DNA of 34,744 nucleotides from Oscillospiraceae bacterium. Its GTDB lineage: Bacteria > Bacillota > Clostridia > Oscillospirales > CAG-272. Below the pieces are notes generated by a model, which was given only the letters and a program-made list of their open reading frames with translations, made no database searches and was not told the origin of the DNA. A program made the translations under genes and the position numbers. This document shows, piece after piece, positions 1 through 6,394 of this stretch. The DNA is taken from assembly GCA_015063905.1 (NCBI GenBank), contig SVTF01000019.1:1-34744 (forward strand), in the 5' to 3' direction. Numbering within the stretch: the stretch's first letter is position 1; each line of letters opens with the position of its first letter.

Positions 1-94
1 GAGTGGGTAGGGGGTTATAGGGGGAAGGGCGAAATCTTTTGCAAAAAGGTTCGCCCTTCCCCCTATGTCCCTCGCCCCCATAAATCCCAATTTA
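1..94 (-). repeat. Dispersed hairpin repeat, copy 1 (truncated by window edge)
   Basis: Read on the minus strand it starts with the 20-bp terminus TAAATTGGGATTTATGGGGG (75-94), then CGAGGGACATAGGGGG, then a perfect 17-bp stem (17-33 with 50-66, 16-nt loop). The same terminus, spacer and stem design recur at 34658-34744 on the plus strand. The TAA that ends spoVAC is the first triplet of this repeat. It may also act as the spoVAC terminator. The far end lies outside the window. Confidence 0.8.
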
Positions 95-538
95 CCAAAT
101 CCCCATAATCCAATAAACGACACCCCAGACGGCGCCTGCGAGCGTACCGTAGAGCAGGACGGGACCTGCAACGGTAAATATTTTTGCTCCAACGCCAAGT
201 ATCAAGCCTTCGGCTTTGGAATCTATCGCGGGTGACACCACCGAGTTGGCAAAGCCTGTTATAGGGACAAGCGTGCCGCCGCCTGCCTTTTTGGCTATTC
301 TCTCAAAAAGTCCGAGACCGCTCAATAACGCGGCGACAAATATCAGAGTTACGGAACACAATGTTCCCGCATCCTTTTGCGTCAGCCCTATAACGTCCTT
401 ATAAAGAAACGTCAAAAGCTGACCCACAGTACATATAAGACCGCCTATGCAAAACGCCCAAATACAATCCTTGACTATTGGAGAGGACGGAGCGTGAGCA
501 TCGGCATATTTTTTAAAGCTTTCCTTTTCTATATTCAT
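92..538 (-). CDS. spoVAC: Stage V sporulation protein AC (SpoVAC)
   Basis: 148-residue integral membrane protein, about the usual SpoVAC length. SpoVA proteins form the channel that moves dipicolinic acid into the forespore during sporulation and out during germination. Three or four hydrophobic segments are visible (about 26-46, 58-76 and 120-147). The conserved block around residues 92-128 (PITGFANS, then ILGVGAKIFTVAGP) is diagnostic for SpoVAC. The ATG at 538 follows GGGAGG at a good spacing. In the common spoVAC-spoVAD-spoVAE order spoVAD follows directly. Here the gene runs into a hairpin repeat, so it may be monocistronic. I found no convincing sigma-G promoter upstream. Family assignment is secure. 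Confidence 0.93.
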   Translation of the reverse strand: MNIEKESFKKYADAHAPSSPIVKDCIWAFCIGGLICTVGQLLTFLYKDVIGLTQKDAGTLCSVTLIFVAALLSGLGLFERIAKKAGGGTLVPITGFANSVVSPAIDSKAEGLILGVGAKIFTVAGPVLLYGTLAGAVWGVVYWIMGIW

Positions 539-569
539 TTTTGCCTCCCAAAACGGTATTTTTATTTAT

Positions 570-592
570 TTTGTCACTCTTGCCCTGACAAA
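570..592. promoter_or_regulatory. Short inverted repeat upstream of spoVAC
   Basis: TTTGTCA (570-576) and TGACAAA (586-592) form 7-bp inverted arms with a 9-bp spacer, 32 bp upstream of the spoVAC start codon. It could be an operator or an mRNA leader hairpin. No protein can be assigned to it from sequence. Confidence 0.3.
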
Positions 593-627
593 TTCCCACT
601 TTTGCGTTCCATTTTCTGTCAATATCA

Positions 628-661
628 AAAACGGACATTTTTTATCAAAAATGTCCGTTTT
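628..661. promoter_or_regulatory. Perfect 15-bp inverted repeat between divergent spoVAC and AraC gene
   Basis: Arms 628-642 and 647-661 (core ACGGACATTTTT) are exactly complementary around the 4-nt loop TATC. The right arm ends 5 bp before the -35 box of the rightward promoter. That position suits an operator; the arm-loop layout with flanking T/A runs would also serve as a weak terminator on either strand. Confidence 0.5.
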
Positions 662-665
662 GCCG

Positions 666-694
666 TTGACTTTGTCGCCTTTAAATGATATACT
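666..694 (+). promoter_or_regulatory. Sigma-A promoter for the AraC/pnuC-like/sialidase operon
   Basis: TTGACT (666-671), a 17-bp spacer, then TATACT (689-694). Transcription would start near 701, just before the ATG at 717. This promoter lies inside the upstream extension of the reading frame, which supports the downstream start codon. Confidence 0.75.
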
Positions 695-716
695 TTGCTT
701 GAAAGGCAGTGATAAA

Positions 717-1421
717 ATGAAAACTAACGTAAGCTCCCTTCCCCTGTATTTCGGAGATGCCGAGATAACCTTTTTTAACGTAAATATTGATACGAACGAG
801 CAATCGGACTCGCTTTGGCACAGACACAGCTACTATGAGATACACGTTTGCCGCGAAGGATGCGTGGAATATACCTTTGAAAACGAACGGACAGTTTTGC
901 GCGCAGGCGAGGTGTTGATCATCGCGCCCGACACGCCTCATTTTTCCGTTGACCGAGAGAAATACAGTGAAAAAGCGCTCTGCGTGATCTCCTTTGGCGT
1001 CACAAAAGCGCGCGGCGGCAAAAAGCTTTTCGACATTTTCACGGGCGCGCTTGACAATTATAAATGCAAGCCCATCCGCATAAGCAAGATAGCAAAGCTT
1101 GAGCTTGAGCTTTTTTACGATCCGTCCCGCTACCACACCGTAAAGGGTGTGTGCCGACTCAATGCCGTTGCCGCGCAATTTTTGAGTCTGCTTTTTGAAA
1201 GCATCATAGACGATACGCACAACGCGGTATACGGCAAGCGCGACACCGCCGTATTGATAGACAATATGATAAATCTGCCAAGTGTCACTCTTGACGATAT
1301 CGCAAAAGCCACAAGCTACTCAAAACGTCACGTTTCACGTCTTATCCGTGAAAAATACGGCTGCTCCTTAGGGCAGCTTCGCAAACGCGCAAAGGAGCAT
1401 GCATCAAATGGATCAAAATAA
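717..1421 (+). CDS. AraC-type regulator with a single C-terminal HTH (half-length DNA-binding domain)
   Basis: 234 residues. The N-terminal part is a cupin-like sensor (H-x-H-S-Y-Y-E at about 36-42, then a GEVLIIAPDTPH-type strand) typical of AraC regulators of sugar genes. The C-terminus has one helix-turn-helix (VTLDDIAKATSYSKRHVSRLIREKYG) and stops after LRKRAKEHASNGSK. Standard AraC domains are about 100 residues and contain a second HTH ending in a GF...F...F..G.tP motif, which is missing here. The next gene starts inside its last codons, so no frameshifted remnant is available downstream. ATG 717 was chosen because the promoter ends at 694 and AAAGGCAG lies upstream. It heads an operon with the PnuC-like and sialidase-fold genes and probably regulates them. 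Confidence 0.85.
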   Translation: MKTNVSSLPLYFGDAEITFFNVNIDTNEQSDSLWHRHSYYEIHVCREGCVEYTFENERTVLRAGEVLIIAPDTPHFSVDREKYSEKALCVISFGVTKARGGKKLFDIFTGALDNYKCKPIRISKIAKLELELFYDPSRYHTVKGVCRLNAVAAQFLSLLFESIIDDTHNAVYGKRDTAVLIDNMINLPSVTLDDIAKATSYSKRHVSRLIREKYGCSLGQLRKRAKEHASNGSK

Positions 1422-2088
1422 GACCTTAAAGCAAATGCTGCTTGACCCGATAAAGATATTTGCCGCGGCGGTTGCCGTTACCATTGGCGTGCTATCCGTC
1501 ATTTTTAAAATACATCCGCTTCTGGCTCTCCCGCTTTTCGTTTCGGTAGTCATTAGCTTTTTGCAGTCCAAGGTAAACCGATATTGCTTTCTTATAGGGG
1601 CGATAAACGCTATATTTTACGCCGCCGCCTACTATATCATGACTCTTTATTCCACCGCCGCCTACGCGCTGCTCATATCCTTTCCTCTGCAGGCGGTGAC
1701 CTTTATCACATGGAACAAAAAGACGTCGGGCGGAGAGACGCAAACGAGAAAAATGTCCGCGCGAACAAGAATACTGTTGGCGATATCTATGATCGCCGCG
1801 TGGGTAATACTTTATCTAGTTTTCCATTCCTTGGGCTCGGATTATTTGATCTTTGACAACACCATCACCGTTATCGGAATAGTCGGCACAATAATCGCGG
1901 CTATGCGATTTGCCGAATACGCCTTTATCAAGGTGGCGAGTGATTGCATCAACATCGCTCTCTACATAACGATGATGATAACGGATCACACAAATGTGAT
2001 CTGGCTTATATTCACCGTATATTCCGCAACCTGCGCAATGATCGCGTTTATTAAAATGAACAAAGCTAAAAAGGAGACATCGGTATGA
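1408..2088 (+). CDS. PnuC-like membrane transporter
   Basis: 226 residues with about seven or eight hydrophobic segments. The C-terminal half (ITVIGIVGTIIAAMRFAEYAFIK, then a segment ending NIALYITM) resembles PnuC, the nicotinamide riboside transporter family, whose fold is related to SWEET sugar transporters. ATG 1408 is preferred over 1399 because AAAGGAG at 1391-1397 then has a 10-nt spacing rather than 1. The start overlaps the end of the AraC gene by 14 bp, and its stop overlaps the next start (ATGA), so the three genes are translationally coupled. Being tied to a sialidase-fold gene, and lacking any NAD-salvage neighbour, its cargo may be a sugar or glycoside rather than a pyridine nucleoside. 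That is inference. Confidence 0.7.
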   Translation: MDQNKTLKQMLLDPIKIFAAAVAVTIGVLSVIFKIHPLLALPLFVSVVISFLQSKVNRYCFLIGAINAIFYAAAYYIMTLYSTAAYALLISFPLQAVTFITWNKKTSGGETQTRKMSARTRILLAISMIAAWVILYLVFHSLGSDYLIFDNTITVIGIVGTIIAAMRFAEYAFIKVASDCINIALYITMMITDHTNVIWLIFTVYSATCAMIAFIKMNKAKKETSV

Positions 2089-3143
2089 TAGGAAAACACA
2101 TTCTTGATCTGGCACCCACGCCAGAAAACAAAAGAAACAGCGAGGGCGCGTTTTTGACGCTCCGCGACGGCAGTATTCTCTTTGTATATTCGCGCTTCCG
2201 CAATGACAGCGCGCTCGATCACGCCGCTTGCGACCTTTACGGCATGATCTCACACGACAACGGTGACACCTTTGGCGAAATATTCCCCGTACTCAAGCAC
2301 GAGGACGTAGATGCCGATAACGTTATGTCGGTTTCTCTTTTGCGAATGAAAAACGGTGACCTTGGTCTGTTCTACGGACGAAAAAAAGACAACGATTGCG
2401 TTTACTATCTTATCCGTTCGTCCGACGAGGGCAAAACGTGGAGCGAGCCCATAAGGACTGTAAACGAGGACGGATATTTCGTTCTCAACAACGACCGCGT
2501 AGTTATGCTCAAGGACGGAGCTATCCTTTTGCCCTTAGCTTATCACAACAAGCTTGATGATTTCAAGCCCGGAAAGCTTTACGTATCTGCATCCTACGAC
2601 GACGGATATACGTGGGAAACAATCGCTCGCGATTTGACCATGCCGCTGTCGCGCGGACTTACGACAGGAGTTCAGGAGCCCGGCATCCTTGAGCTTTGTG
2701 ACGGCAAGCTATGGTGCTATATGCGCACCGACTCGGGAAGACATTACGAATGCTTTTCGTCCGACGGCGGTCACACCTGGACAGATCCCCTGCCGTCACC
2801 CTTTCAAGGTCCCTGCTCTCCGCTTTCCGCAAAGCGATTGAAGGACGGACGCATCGTAGCCATTTGGAATCCTATCCCTTTTTGCTACGGTCGTACTCAA
2901 TACGGCTACGCCGTCCACACGGGCGCGCGCTCCCCGCTCGTTCTTGCTTTGAGTTCGGACGACGGCGAGACGTTTTCAGAGCCTATCGCCATTGAGACCG
3001 ATGACAGCGCAGGATATTGCTATACTGCGATATTTGAACACGAGGGCGCAATTTTGATCTCCTATTGCGCAGGCGGATCGGGCGAGAAGACCAATCTCGC
3101 AAGAACAAGGATACGTAAAATAGCACTCGATGAATTAAAATGA
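2085..3143 (+). CDS. Sialidase-fold (BNR_2) protein, cytoplasmic exo-glycosidase candidate
   Basis: 352 residues with five Asp boxes (S-x-D-x-G-x-T-W/F) at about 56-63, 112-119, 170-177, 225-232 and 290-297, as expected for a six-bladed sialidase propeller. Possible substrate-binding arginines are R214 (YMRTDSGR) and R282 (GARSPL). I do not see the N-terminal F/Y-R-I-P motif of classical GH33 sialidases, so sialic acid specificity is not certain. No signal peptide or membrane anchor, so it would act in the cytoplasm. The start overlaps the previous stop by 4 bp (ATGA). A strong terminator follows, closing the operon. The fold is well supported; the exact substrate is not. Confidence 0.85.
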   Translation: MIGKHILDLAPTPENKRNSEGAFLTLRDGSILFVYSRFRNDSALDHAACDLYGMISHDNGDTFGEIFPVLKHEDVDADNVMSVSLLRMKNGDLGLFYGRKKDNDCVYYLIRSSDEGKTWSEPIRTVNEDGYFVLNNDRVVMLKDGAILLPLAYHNKLDDFKPGKLYVSASYDDGYTWETIARDLTMPLSRGLTTGVQEPGILELCDGKLWCYMRTDSGRHYECFSSDGGHTWTDPLPSPFQGPCSPLSAKRLKDGRIVAIWNPIPFCYGRTQYGYAVHTGARSPLVLALSSDDGETFSEPIAIETDDSAGYCYTAIFEHEGAILISYCAGGSGEKTNLARTRIRKIALDELK

Positions 3144-3148
3144 TCTTC

Positions 3149-3180
3149 AAAACCTCTCGCTCGGCGAGAGGTTTTTCTTT
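3149..3180 (+). terminator. Rho-independent terminator after the sialidase-fold gene
   Basis: Perfect 12-bp stem AAAACCTCTCGC (3149-3160) with its complement at 3164-3175, 3-nt loop, followed by a pyrimidine-rich tail. It starts 5 bp after the stop codon. Confidence 0.85.
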
Positions 3181-3271
3181 CCGAAACGATCAAATTCGAT
3201 TATCCGGATCGCTACATGGCTCGGATGAAAAATCATCTCCCCGCACATAATTTATTTGCCGATCTTTAATA

Positions 3272-3300
3272 TTGACAAAAGAGGTAAAATAATGTATAAT
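3272..3300 (+). promoter_or_regulatory. Consensus sigma-A promoter for the coiled-coil gene
   Basis: TTGACA (3272-3277), 17-bp spacer, TATAAT (3295-3300): an exact match to consensus at both boxes. It implies strong constitutive expression of the small protein at 3361. Confidence 0.9.
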
Positions 3301-3360
3301 TGAAACGAAGATAATTTTTAAAATTTTGCATACAATAATTATGAAAAAGAGGTACACGCT

Positions 3361-3828
3361 ATGGCTAACTGGAACGATATAAAAAAAAGCATTGGAAATA
3401 TAGCGGATAAGACCGCAAGCAAAACACGGGAGTTAGCTGATACGGCTTCTCTCAAGCTCAAGATCGCAAACAAGGAAGCCGAGCGCGATTTGCTATATAA
3501 GGCACTTGGAAAGCTTGCGTACGCAAAGCTTCGCAATCTCAACGTCAAGGATCCCGAGGCTCTTACCGAAAACATTTCGGTAACGCTTGAAAAGCTTGAT
3601 GCCATACTCAAGGAGCTCAGAGAGCTTAAGGCGGAGGACGAGGCGCGCCGCGCGGCAAAGGAAGCCGAAAAGGCGGCAAAGGAACAGGCCAAACGCGACG
3701 AAGAAGAACAGGAGCAAGCCGAGCAGGAGGAGCTTAACCGCAAGGTCATGGAGGACTTCAATGCTGCTCGCGCCCAAGCCGATGCTCAATATGAAAAGGC
3801 AAAAGCAGAAGCGGAAAACGCAAAATAA
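3361..3828 (+). CDS. Small highly charged coiled-coil protein of unknown function
   Basis: 155 residues, no membrane segment or signal peptide. Residues 1-75 resemble the N-terminus of a family of small clostridial proteins that start with an amphipathic helix and a KTGEL/ERDLLYKALGKLAY-like segment, many of which carry a C-terminal zinc ribbon. Here the zinc ribbon is absent. Residues 75-155 are an almost continuous E/K/A/Q-rich helix that should form a coiled coil. A consensus promoter and an AAAAGAGG ribosome binding site precede it, and it is flanked by terminators, so it is a single-gene unit. No function can be assigned; a structural or envelope-stress role is only a guess. Confidence 0.8.
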   Translation: MANWNDIKKSIGNIADKTASKTRELADTASLKLKIANKEAERDLLYKALGKLAYAKLRNLNVKDPEALTENISVTLEKLDAILKELRELKAEDEARRAAKEAEKAAKEQAKRDEEEQEQAEQEELNRKVMEDFNAARAQADAQYEKAKAEAENAK

Positions 3829-3838
3829 GGAACATCTT

Positions 3839-3880
3839 AAGGGGAGAAACAAGTCAGTTTTCTTCCCTTTGTTGTCCTTT
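3839..3880 (+). terminator. Possible terminator after the coiled-coil gene
   Basis: Imperfect stem AAGGGGAGAAA (3839-3849) against TTTTCTTCCCTT (3858-3869), followed by a T-rich run. Weaker than the other terminators in the window because of internal mismatches. Confidence 0.45.
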
Positions 3881-3991
3881 ATGTAAATTTTGGTTGTCAA
3901 AAATCTTAAATTCAGAACGAAATCCAAGCCGTAGCAATGAATAAATCATATTTTCCGCAACCGCGCAACCAAGGGTTGCCTGAAAAATCAA

Positions 3992-4020
3992 TGTAAAGTT
4001 GCTTGTAAAGTTAGGTTTAC
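3992..4020. promoter_or_regulatory. Candidate operator overlapping the HTH-GlmM promoter
   Basis: TGTAAAGTT occurs twice (3992-4000 and 4004-4012), 12 bp apart. The second copy also forms an inverted pair GTAAA (4005-4009) and TTTAC (4016-4020). These repeats cover the -35 box and the start of the spacer. The downstream gene carries its own XRE-type HTH, which makes autoregulation a testable idea. Confidence 0.45.
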
Positions 4021-4031
4021 TTTGATATAAT
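4003..4031 (+). promoter_or_regulatory. Sigma-A promoter of the HTH-GlmM/LbH/NagB operon
   Basis: TTGTAA (4003-4008), 17-bp spacer, TATAAT (4026-4031). The 5' leader would be about 50 nt, too short for a glmS-type ribozyme. Confidence 0.8.
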
Positions 4032-4086
4032 GTTAGCGTAGGAACTAATCGAGCGTATTCCAAAATAAATTTTAAGGAGAAAGATT

Positions 4087-5700
4087 ATGACGATAGGTCA
4101 GAAGATCGTACAGTTGAGAAACTCCAAGGGCATCTCTCAAGAGCAGCTTGCGGAGACTCTAGGTGTTTCCAGACAATCCGTTTCCAAGTGGGAAATGGAT
4201 CAGGCACTTCCCCAGATAGACAAGGTTCTCCAGCTCTCCGAGCTTTTCAGCATTTCCACAGATGAGCTTTTGCGCGACAAGATAGACATTGCAAAAAATG
4301 CTCAAAAAAGAAATAAATACTTCGGCACAGACGGATTTCGCGGAGAGGCTAACATAACTCTTACCTCTATGCAGGCATACAAGGTTGGCAGATTCCTTGG
4401 TTGGTACTATGCATCAAAGCTTTCCGGATGCACAAAATCCGGTTACCGCCCCCGCATAGTTATCGGCAAAGACACAAGACGTTCAAGCTATATGCTCGAA
4501 TACTCCATAGTTGCGGGAATAACGGCTTCGGGCGCGGACGCATACATGCTTCACGTAACCACAACGCCAAGCGTTTCCTACGTTACCCGTATGGACGAGT
4601 TTGATTGCGGCATTATGATAACCGCCTCACACAACCCCTTTTACGACAACGGCATCAAGGTAATAAACACGCGTGGAGAAAAGCTGGACGACGACACCAC
4701 CGCGCTTATTGAGGCATATATAGACGGCGACCTCGCCGCCCTCGGCGTTGCGGGTGACGATCTTCCTTTGGCTCAAAAGGCAAAGATAGGCTGCATTCAC
4801 GACTACGTAGCGGGAAGAAACCGCTATATCGGCTATCTTATCTCGGTTGCTTCCAACTCTTACAAAAAGCTCAAGATCGGCCTTGACTGCGCAAACGGCG
4901 CATCCTGGAGCATAGCAAACGCGGTGTTCAGCGCTCTGGGTGCCCAGACCTACGTTATCGGCAACGAGCCCGACGGTCTTAACGTAAACGAGGACTGCGG
5001 ATCAACTCACATCGAAAAGCTGCAGAAGCTGGTTCGCGAAAAGCATCTTGACGTTGGATTCGCGTTTGACGGTGACGCAGACAGATGTCTCGCCATTGAC
5101 GAAAACGGTAACGTTGTAGACGGAGATGCCATTATTTACATTCTCGGTAAGCGTCTTAAGGCAAAGGGCACGCTCAATGACGATACCGTTGTTATGACGG
5201 TCATGTCCAACAGCGGATTTATCGCAAGCCTTGACAAGATCGGAATCAAGTGCGTTCAAACCGCCGTTGGTGACAGATTCGTTTATGAATGTATGCAGAA
5301 TAACGACTATGTTATCGGTGGCGAGCAATCCGGACACATTATTATGAAAAAATATGCCACCACGGGCGACGGAATACTCACTGCCATTATGGTTGCAGAG
5401 GAAATATGCGACTCCAAGACCTCTCTTGCAAAGCTCGCAGAGCCTATAAAGCTTTATCCTCAGTATTTGAAAAACGTTCGCGTAAAGGATAAAGCCGCCG
5501 CAGTTGCGGACAAGAACGTTTTGGCAGAGGTAGAGAAGGTTGAAAAGCTCATCAACAAGCAGGGCCGTGTGCTTCTTCGCCAAAGCGGAACCGAGCCCGT
5601 CATCCGAGTCATGGTTGAGGCAGAAACGCATGAAAAATGCGTGGAATATACCGATATGGTAGTAAAAGCAATAAAGGACGGAGGACACTCAGTTGAATAA
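4087..5700 (+). CDS. glmM: XRE-type HTH domain fused to phosphoglucosamine mutase (GlmM)
   Basis: 537 residues in one uninterrupted frame. Residues 4-62 are an XRE/Cro-CI helix-turn-helix (ISQEQLAETLGVSRQSVSKWE); 63-77 are a charged linker; 78-537 are a full-length GlmM, which interconverts glucosamine-6-P and glucosamine-1-P for UDP-GlcNAc synthesis. GlmM motifs are complete: YFGTDGFRG at 78, TASHNP with phosphoserine S181, metal loop DGDADR at 328-333, GGEQSGH at 411-417, and the phosphate loop RQSGTEP at 498-504. A typical GlmM is about 450 residues and starts at the YFGTDG motif. AAGGAG lies 8 nt before ATG 4087, and there is no comparable ribosome binding site before the GlmM part. First gene of an amino-sugar operon. 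I infer a metabolic enzyme that may also bind DNA. Confidence 0.93.
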   Translation: MTIGQKIVQLRNSKGISQEQLAETLGVSRQSVSKWEMDQALPQIDKVLQLSELFSISTDELLRDKIDIAKNAQKRNKYFGTDGFRGEANITLTSMQAYKVGRFLGWYYASKLSGCTKSGYRPRIVIGKDTRRSSYMLEYSIVAGITASGADAYMLHVTTTPSVSYVTRMDEFDCGIMITASHNPFYDNGIKVINTRGEKLDDDTTALIEAYIDGDLAALGVAGDDLPLAQKAKIGCIHDYVAGRNRYIGYLISVASNSYKKLKIGLDCANGASWSIANAVFSALGAQTYVIGNEPDGLNVNEDCGSTHIEKLQKLVREKHLDVGFAFDGDADRCLAIDENGNVVDGDAIIYILGKRLKAKGTLNDDTVVMTVMSNSGFIASLDKIGIKCVQTAVGDRFVYECMQNNDYVIGGEQSGHIIMKKYATTGDGILTAIMVAEEICDSKTSLAKLAEPIKLYPQYLKNVRVKDKAAAVADKNVLAEVEKVEKLINKQGRVLLRQSGTEPVIRVMVEAETHEKCVEYTDMVVKAIKDGGHSVE

Positions 5701-6355
5701 GCTTGTTAAAACTAAAGAACTGTATAGCTCCACCCCCGACTATCTCGCTCCCCTTTTCAGCTCCTGCGAATATCCTTGGGAAATGCTGCCAAAAATCAAG
5801 GGATACATCCTTGAACTTATAGAAAAAGGCATTCCAGGATATACTCTTATCTCAGACAACGTGCTTGTCGGTGAAAACGTTAAAATATATCCAACCGCAA
5901 CCATTGAAGGACCCACTATTATCGGCTCGAACTGCGAGGTGCGTCCCGGAGCTTTTATTCGAGGAAGTGTAATTACGGGCTCGGGTTGTGTTATTGGAAA
6001 TTCTTCCGAATTAAAAAATTGCATTTTGCTTGACAAAGTGCAGATTCCGCATTATAATTATATAGGCGACTCGGTGCTTGGCAACAAGGCGCACACGGGA
6101 GCGGGCACCATCTGCTCCAACCTTAAATCAGACGGCAAGCCCGTTGTTATCCACGGCGACGTGGACTATGAAACGGGACTGCGCAAGATCGGCGGAATAC
6201 TTGCCGACGGTGCTGACGTGGGTTGTGGATCTGTTATCAATCCCGGAACTGTCATTGGCAAAAACACAAGCGTATATCCCTTGACTTCCCTGCGTGGCGT
6301 TTATCCCGCAGACTGTATAGTAAAGGCAACGAAAACGGTTGTAAAAAGAGTATAA
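5693..6355 (+). CDS. Left-handed beta-helix acyltransferase-like protein (GlmU C-terminal type)
   Basis: 220 residues. From about residue 50 to 215 it has hexapeptide repeats of the I/V-G-x-N-x-x-I type forming a left-handed beta-helix. The segment GNSSELKNCILL followed by HYNYIGDSVLG and GAGTICSNLK resembles the acetyltransferase half of GlmU, the enzyme that acetylates glucosamine-1-P. There is no N-terminal uridylyltransferase domain. The start is TTG at 5693, supported by GGAGG (5680-5684) 8 nt upstream, and it overlaps the glmM stop by 8 bp, so the two are probably translationally coupled. It may acetylate the GlmM product or another amino sugar. Family assignment is firm; the substrate is inference. 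Confidence 0.85.
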   Translation: MNKLVKTKELYSSTPDYLAPLFSSCEYPWEMLPKIKGYILELIEKGIPGYTLISDNVLVGENVKIYPTATIEGPTIIGSNCEVRPGAFIRGSVITGSGCVIGNSSELKNCILLDKVQIPHYNYIGDSVLGNKAHTGAGTICSNLKSDGKPVVIHGDVDYETGLRKIGGILADGADVGCGSVINPGTVIGKNTSVYPLTSLRGVYPADCIVKATKTVVKRV

Positions 6356-6394
6356 ACTCGCTTATTAATAAGCAATTATCAAAGGAGATCTGTT

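Noticed and set aside
2711-2995. Open frame in another phase inside the sialidase-fold gene
   Set aside because: Arginine-rich shadow of the Asp-box coding sequence with no initiation signals.
3854-4063. 69-codon minus-strand open frame in the gap between the coiled-coil gene and glmM
   Set aside because: Overlaps the glmM promoter and candidate operators, has no ribosome binding site and low-complexity composition.
4032-4086. glmS-type ribozyme or amino-sugar riboswitch in the glmM leader
   Set aside because: The leader is only about 50 nt and the conserved ribozyme core is not present.
5002-5688. Long open frame on the minus strand opposite glmM (228 codons)
   Set aside because: Lies entirely inside the well-supported glmM gene, has no ribosome binding site, and its product shows no family features.
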